Positions 59,668-64,000 of a stretch of 64,000 bases of DNA are shown here, piece after piece; the stretch's first letter is position 1; each line of letters opens with the position of its first letter. The notes beneath the pieces are model-generated. The model was given only the letters and a program-made list of their open reading frames with translations. It was not told the DNA's origin and made no database searches. Source of the DNA: Lewinellaceae bacterium (lineage in GTDB: Bacteria > Bacteroidota > Bacteroidia > Chitinophagales > Saprospiraceae); contig JACJXX010000001.1 of the NCBI GenBank assembly GCA_020636435.1, positions 4,874,501 through 4,938,500 on the forward strand. The letters are read 5' to 3'. Made by a program: the position numbers and the translations under genes.

Positions 59668-60068
59668 ATATGAAGGATATTGCCTTAGACACAAATGCAG
59701 CGATCGACCTGCTGAATGGCAAATCAGAAGTTACTGAGCTGCTTAAAGGTTTTGACCTCATATTTTTGCCAGTCACTGTCGTTGGCGAGTTGCTCTTTGG
59801 AGCTAAAAACTCGAGTCGCAAAAAAGAGAATCTGTTGAACTTCAGAAATTTCATCGAAAGCTGTGAGGTGCTGGATACCAATGGCTTGATTGCAGAAGAG
59901 TATTCAGATATCAGGATGAACTTGAAGGAGAAAGGGCGTCCCATCCCCGAAAATGACATTTGGATTGCTGCAATTTGCAGATCTAACTCTATTCCAATAA
60001 TAACCAGGGATAAGCATTTCAAATTGATTGAAAATCTTGAAGTCTTAGAGCTTGTGCTCAACGATTGA
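59661..60068 (+). CDS. vapC: PIN-domain ribonuclease toxin (VapC type)
   Basis: 135 residues from GTG 59661, or 132 from ATG 59670 (MKDIALDTNAAIDLLNG). PIN acids: Asp in LDTNAAIDLL, Glu in VVGELLFGA, Asp in ENDIWIAAIC and ITRDKHF. A canonical VapC, paired with the overlapping antitoxin. It lies between the Ile/His leader and ileS; ileS begins 115 bp downstream with its own promoter. Confidence 0.88.
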   Translation: MVNMKDIALDTNAAIDLLNGKSEVTELLKGFDLIFLPVTVVGELLFGAKNSSRKKENLLNFRNFIESCEVLDTNGLIAEEYSDIRMNLKEKGRPIPENDIWIAAICRSNSIPIITRDKHFKLIENLEVLELVLND

Positions 60069-60105
60069 GGCATATATCAGCCCCAATCAATTTATTCAAC
60101 CTTTT

Positions 60106-60136
60106 TTGCCTGGATGGTTTGCGCAAGTTACATTTG
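60106..60136 (+). promoter_or_regulatory. promoter directly upstream of ileS
   Basis: TTG at 60106-60108 and TACATTTG at 60129-60136, spacing 20 bases, 47 bases before the ileS ATG. So ileS can be transcribed without reading through the toxin-antitoxin pair. Confidence 0.65.
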
Positions 60137-60182
60137 CAGGCTCAAAGAAAACGGTTAAACACCAAAAAATTAGAATTAAGCA

Positions 60183-63100
60183 ATGTATAAAGAATATAAA
60201 GGCCTGAACCTTCCCCAAATCGACAAAGAAGTCCTCGAATTCTGGGAGGCCAACCGGATATTTGAGAAAAGCGTGGAGCAACGCCCCGAAGATAACCGCT
60301 ACGTGTTCTACGAAGGGCCGCCCTCGGCCAACGGCAAGCCGGGCATCCACCACGTGATGGCGCGCACGGTGAAAGACCTCTTCTGCCGCTACCACAGCAT
60401 GAAGGGGCAGCGCGTGGAACGCAAAGGCGGCTGGGACACCCACGGCCTGCCCATCGAGCTCAATGTGGAAAAGGAACTGGGCATCACCAAGGAAGATATC
60501 GGCAAGACCATCTCGGTGGACGAGTACAACCGCCGCTGCCGCGAAACGGTGATGCGCTATAAGGATATGTGGGACGACATTACCCGCAAGATGGGCTACT
60601 GGGTCGACCTCAACAACCCCTACATCACGTTCGAGAACGATTACATCGAGACCATCTGGTGGCTGCTGAAGCGCCTGTACGACAAAGGGCTGATGTATAA
60701 GGGCTATACCATACAGCCCTACTCGCCTGCCGCCGGCACCGGCCTTAGCAGCCACGAGCTGAACCTGCCCGGCGCCTATCGGGATATTACCGATACCTCG
60801 GCGGTGGCGCAGTTCAAAATCAAAGGCACTAGAGATGAATATTTCCTCGCCTGGACAACGACACCCTGGACACTGCCGTCCAACACCGCCCTGGCGGTGG
60901 GCAAGAACATCACTTACGTCAAGGTGCGCGGCTTCAACCGCTATACCGGAGCCCCCAGCACCGTTATCCTGGCCAAAGACCGCTTGTCTGCCTACTTTAC
61001 TGAACAAAAGCAAGATTTAAAGCCCGAGGAGGTCAAAGCCAGCAATAAGCCCATTCCCTACCTGGAGATCGCAGAAGAGGTAAAAGGCGCCGACCTGGCG
61101 GGCATGGAATACGAACAGCTGATGCCCTACGTGCAGCCCGACAAGCCAGCCTTCCGCGTGCTGCTGGGCGATTTTGTGAGCACCGAAGACGGCACGGGCA
61201 TCGTGCACATCGCTCCCACTTTCGGGGCGGACGACTTCAAGGTGGCGCGCGAGAACGACATCCCGCCCCTGGTGGTGCCGGACGAACTGGGCAACCCCAT
61301 GCCGCTGGTGGACAAGCAGGGCCGCTTCGTAAAGGAGGTCACAGATTTTGCCGGGCGCTACGTCAAGGACTACGGCCAGGAGGAAGAGCGCCCCGTGGAC
61401 GTCGACATCGTCATCAAACTGAAGGAGGAGGACAAGCTGTTCCTCTCCGAAAAATACGTGCACTCCTACCCGCACTGCTGGCGTACGGACAAGCCGGTGC
61501 TGTACTACCCGCTCGACAGCTGGTTCATCAAAGCCACTGCCGCCAAGGAGCGCATGTTCGAACTCAACCAAACCATCAACTGGAAACCCAAATCCACCGG
61601 GGAAGGGCGCTTCGGAAAGTGGCTGGAGAACCTCCAGGACTGGAACCTCTCCCGTTCCCGCTACTGGGGCACGCCCCTGCCCATCTGGCGCAGCGAGGAC
61701 CAGCAGGCGGAAAAGTGCATCGGCTCGGTGGAAGAACTGCGGCAGGAAGTTGAAAAGGCCAACAAGGCCCTGGGGCTCAACCAGGAAGTGCCCAACGACC
61801 TGCACCGCCCCTACATCGACGAGGTGGCGCTCGTCTCTGATGCCGGCAAACCCATGAAGCGAGAGCTCGACCTGATCGACGTGTGGTTCGACTCCGGCTC
61901 CATGCCCTATGCGCAGTGGCATTATCCCTTTGAGAATAAGGAAGTTTTTGAGAAAAACTTTCCGGCCGATTTCATCGCCGAGGGCGTCGACCAGACGAGG
62001 GGATGGTTCTATACGCTGCATGCCATCGCCGTGATGGCTTTCGACAGCGTTTCCTTCAAAAATGTCGTTTCCAACGGCCTGGTGCTGGACGCCGAGGGCA
62101 ACAAGATGTCCAAGAGCAAGGGCAACGTGCTGGACCCCTTCGAGGTGATCGAAAAGCACAGCGCCGATGTCACCCGCTGGTACATGATGAGCAACGCCAA
62201 CCCCTGGGACAACCTCAAGTTCGACATAAAGGGGATGGAAGAGGTGCAGCGCAAGTTCTTCGGCACCCTCTACAACACCTATTCCTTCTTTGCCCTCTAC
62301 GCCAATATCGACCGGTTCTACAATAAAGACAAGCAGGTGCCCCTGTCCGAACGCCCCGAGATCGACCGCTGGGTCATCTCCCTGCTCAACAGCCTGGTGA
62401 AGGAAGTGGACGCCGACTATGCGGATTACGAACCGACGCAGGCCGCCCGCAGGGTGCAAAACTTCGTGAACGACAACCTATCCAACTGGTACGTCCGCCT
62501 CTGCCGCCGCCGCTTCTGGAAGCCTTCCCAGCAGCAGAACGGCAAGAGCGCCGGCATAGATGCCGACAAACTGGCCGCCTACCAGACCCTCTACGAGTGC
62601 CTGGCAACGGTGGCCAAGCTGATGGCGCCAACTGCGCCCTTCTTTGCCGATTGGATGTACCGCAACCTCAATGAGGCCAGTGGCCTGGAAAATCACGAAT
62701 CCGTACACCTGGCCAATTTCCCAGTGGCGGACGAAGCGGTGATCGACAAGGATTTGGAACAGCGCATGGATTACGCCCAACGCATCTCCTCCCTGGCGCT
62801 CTCCCTGCGCAAGAAGGAGAAAATCCGCGTGCGCCAGCCCCTCCACAAAATTTTGTTGCCCATCCTCGACAACCACTTCCAGGAGCAGGTGGAAGAAGTC
62901 AAAGGCCTCATCCTGTCCGAGATCAACGTGAAGGATATCGAGTATGTGGACGACACCTCCGGCATCCTCAAAAAGAAGATCAAGCCCAACTTCAAGACCC
63001 TGGGCCGCCGCCTGGGCAAAGACATGAAGGCCGCCGCCCAGGCCATCGGCAACATGGGCCAGGAAGACATCGCCCGGATAGAAAAAGCCGGTCAGTACAC

Positions 63101-63494
63101 CCTGGAACTGAACGGCGCCAGCTACGAACTGGCCCTGGAAGATTTTGAGATCACCGCCGAGGACATCCCCGGTTGGCAGGTGGCCAGCGACGACAGCATC
63201 ACTGTCGCTCTCGACATCACCCTCGACGAAGAACTGGAAGCCGAAGGCATGGCCCGCGACATCGTCAACCGCATCCAGAACATCCGCAAGGACAAGGACT
63301 TCGAAGTGACGGATAAGATTCGTGTAGCCTTGCAGAAGCACGCCGCCCTGGCCCCCGCCGTGGAGAAATATGGGGAATACATCAAAGCGGAGACGCTGGC
63401 TACCGGCCTGCAACTCGTGGATGAGGTTGAGGATGGGGAGGCAATCGAACTGCCGGGGGAAGTGAAGGTGAATATTAGCGTGCGCAAGCAATAG
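60183..63494 (+). CDS. ileS: isoleucyl-tRNA synthetase
   Basis: 1103 residues, class I. The first signature lies in SANGKPGIHHVMAR (about 48-61): where most class I enzymes have His-x-Gly-His, this has Gly-Ile-His-His (54-57). The second signature is NKMSKSKGN (about 640). The CP1 editing domain spans about 190-390 (AWTTTPWTLPSNTALAVG) and the C-terminal anticodon-binding region follows about 680. It lacks an obvious C-terminal zinc finger, as in the IleRS type 2 group. It charges tRNA-Ile. Upstream lie its own promoter, a PIN toxin-antitoxin pair and an Ile/His-rich attenuator-like leader. Confidence 0.97.
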   Translation: MYKEYKGLNLPQIDKEVLEFWEANRIFEKSVEQRPEDNRYVFYEGPPSANGKPGIHHVMARTVKDLFCRYHSMKGQRVERKGGWDTHGLPIELNVEKELGITKEDIGKTISVDEYNRRCRETVMRYKDMWDDITRKMGYWVDLNNPYITFENDYIETIWWLLKRLYDKGLMYKGYTIQPYSPAAGTGLSSHELNLPGAYRDITDTSAVAQFKIKGTRDEYFLAWTTTPWTLPSNTALAVGKNITYVKVRGFNRYTGAPSTVILAKDRLSAYFTEQKQDLKPEEVKASNKPIPYLEIAEEVKGADLAGMEYEQLMPYVQPDKPAFRVLLGDFVSTEDGTGIVHIAPTFGADDFKVARENDIPPLVVPDELGNPMPLVDKQGRFVKEVTDFAGRYVKDYGQEEERPVDVDIVIKLKEEDKLFLSEKYVHSYPHCWRTDKPVLYYPLDSWFIKATAAKERMFELNQTINWKPKSTGEGRFGKWLENLQDWNLSRSRYWGTPLPIWRSEDQQAEKCIGSVEELRQEVEKANKALGLNQEVPNDLHRPYIDEVALVSDAGKPMKRELDLIDVWFDSGSMPYAQWHYPFENKEVFEKNFPADFIAEGVDQTRGWFYTLHAIAVMAFDSVSFKNVVSNGLVLDAEGNKMSKSKGNVLDPFEVIEKHSADVTRWYMMSNANPWDNLKFDIKGMEEVQRKFFGTLYNTYSFFALYANIDRFYNKDKQVPLSERPEIDRWVISLLNSLVKEVDADYADYEPTQAARRVQNFVNDNLSNWYVRLCRRRFWKPSQQQNGKSAGIDADKLAAYQTLYECLATVAKLMAPTAPFFADWMYRNLNEASGLENHESVHLANFPVADEAVIDKDLEQRMDYAQRISSLALSLRKKEKIRVRQPLHKILLPILDNHFQEQVEEVKGLILSEINVKDIEYVDDTSGILKKKIKPNFKTLGRRLGKDMKAAAQAIGNMGQEDIARIEKAGQYTLELNGASYELALEDFEITAEDIPGWQVASDDSITVALDITLDEELEAEGMARDIVNRIQNIRKDKDFEVTDKIRVALQKHAALAPAVEKYGEYIKAETLATGLQLVDEVEDGEAIELPGEVKVNISVRKQ

Positions 63495-63639
63495 GTTGGT
63501 CAACTTAGCATCAATTAAAAAATGACTTCGTCATTGCGGGTGGAAGTCCGCCCCTTTTCGCATGGCGATGCCTTCGGCACAAGGGGAGTTAGAGGGGTTC
63601 CGGCGAGGGCAAATGTCGAAGTTATTTTTTGAACATTAC

Positions 63640-64000
63640 CTACCTGACTGCCGCTTCCAATAAAGTAAGGCTTTGCCGCTCCACATCCAGCTCCGCTTCG
63701 ATGCCCACCGGCAACGTACACTGATCGTCGATGTGCCCGAAAGAAAGGCCGTAGATGGCCGGAATGCCGAGGCCTTCTGTTCTGTCCCGGATCGTTTCTT
63801 CCAGGGATAGAGACAACTCGCCTTCTTTCGGCTGGCAGTCGGCATAAATGCCCATGGCGAGGCCGGCGGCCCGCTCCAGGCCCCAGGCTTGCCGCAGTTG
63901 GGTCAGCATGCGGTCGATGCGGTAGGGTTTTTCGCCGATGTCTTCCATGAAAACCAGTTTGCCCTGAGCGGACGGCAGGTATTCCGTGCCGGCCAGGGCC
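63640..64000 (-). CDS. LD-carboxypeptidase (S66, MccF/LdcA family), C-terminal part (partial)
   Basis: The gene runs off the right edge; about 119 residues are visible, with no start. The frame reads ALAGTEYLPSAQGKLVFMED then IGEKPYRIDRMLTQL, the hallmark block of S66 peptidases (catalytic Glu in MED), and LPVGIEAELDVERQSLTLLE near the end. These enzymes trim the terminal D-Ala from the peptidoglycan stem peptide during recycling, or cleave microcin C. Convergent with ileS; the 145-bp gap holds a short AATGACTTCGTCATT hairpin (63521-63535). Confidence 0.85.
   Translation of the reverse strand, partial: ALAGTEYLPSAQGKLVFMEDIGEKPYRIDRMLTQLRQAWGLERAAGLAMGIYADCQPKEGELSLSLEETIRDRTEGLGIPAIYGLSFGHIDDQCTLPVGIEAELDVERQSLTLLEAAVR

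Overview
The window looks like a chromosomal segment of a Bacteroidota bacterium, most likely an environmental Saprospira/Lewinella-type member. This rests on several promoters of the Bacteroidota form (TTG, 19-21 bases, then TAnnTTTG), on weak Shine-Dalgarno sites, and on gene types typical of the phylum: LytTR regulator, DUF6064, a large PpiD/SurA-like isomerase, an S9 DPP-IV peptidase, a membrane MutS homologue and PIN-type toxin-antitoxin pairs. The core is GC-rich. AT-rich islands (about 9.8-12.0, 47.0-47.7 and 58.5-60.2 kb) and very many short palindromic intergenic repeats interrupt it.

Layout. 0-9 kb: the 5' end of a two-component sensor, a lipid-binding-fold/GyrI-like protein, a GNAT-like protein, and a LytTR regulator - orthocaspase - peptidoglycan amidase row whose spacer is an 8-bp tandem array of about 31 units. 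8.8-16.5 kb: a bidirectional [NiFe]-hydrogenase operon (hoxF, a fused hoxU-hoxY, hoxH, maturation protease, unknown gene). It is split by a 2.1-kb block bounded by a 15-bp direct repeat that carries a colicin-E5-like toxin candidate with a possible immunity gene. 16.8-28.3 kb, divergent: a giant pyruvate:ferredoxin oxidoreductase, then rnfC-D-G-E-A, an NqrM-like protein, a ferredoxin-NADP reductase and rnfB. 28.5-40.7 kb: PpiD-like foldase, a 41-residue membrane protein, two long-chain acyl-CoA ligases, an endonuclease/phosphatase-family protein, an NmrA-like reductase with its TetR regulator and two matching operators, a beta-barrel protein, a FucP-like transporter and an M48 lipoprotein protease. 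40.7-57.6 kb: smpB, ybjQ, DPP-IV, an XRE/ImmA-like regulator, a DUF433/PIN-like pair, a membrane MutS homologue overlapping a leucine-rich-repeat gene, fdhD, DUF1028 and a LolD-type ABC exporter. 57.7-64 kb: a toxin-antitoxin cluster leading into ileS, then the end of an LD-carboxypeptidase gene.

How they fit together. The PFOR, Rnf, FNR and Hox genes together could move electrons among pyruvate, ferredoxin, NAD(H), NADP(H), H2 and the ion gradient, a fermentative or redox-balancing hub. The strongest regulatory find is upstream of ileS. A promoter drives a 21-codon leader ORF with three His and six Ile codons, followed by a rho-independent terminator and a visible antiterminator pairing; a PIN toxin-antitoxin pair lies between this apparent attenuator and ileS. 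The window also contains several families of small terminal-inverted-repeat elements. Three insertions have perfect 8-bp target duplications and one has a 10-bp duplication.

No tRNA, rRNA, CRISPR array or complete transposase gene was seen. All assignments come from reading motifs by eye; no database search was run.
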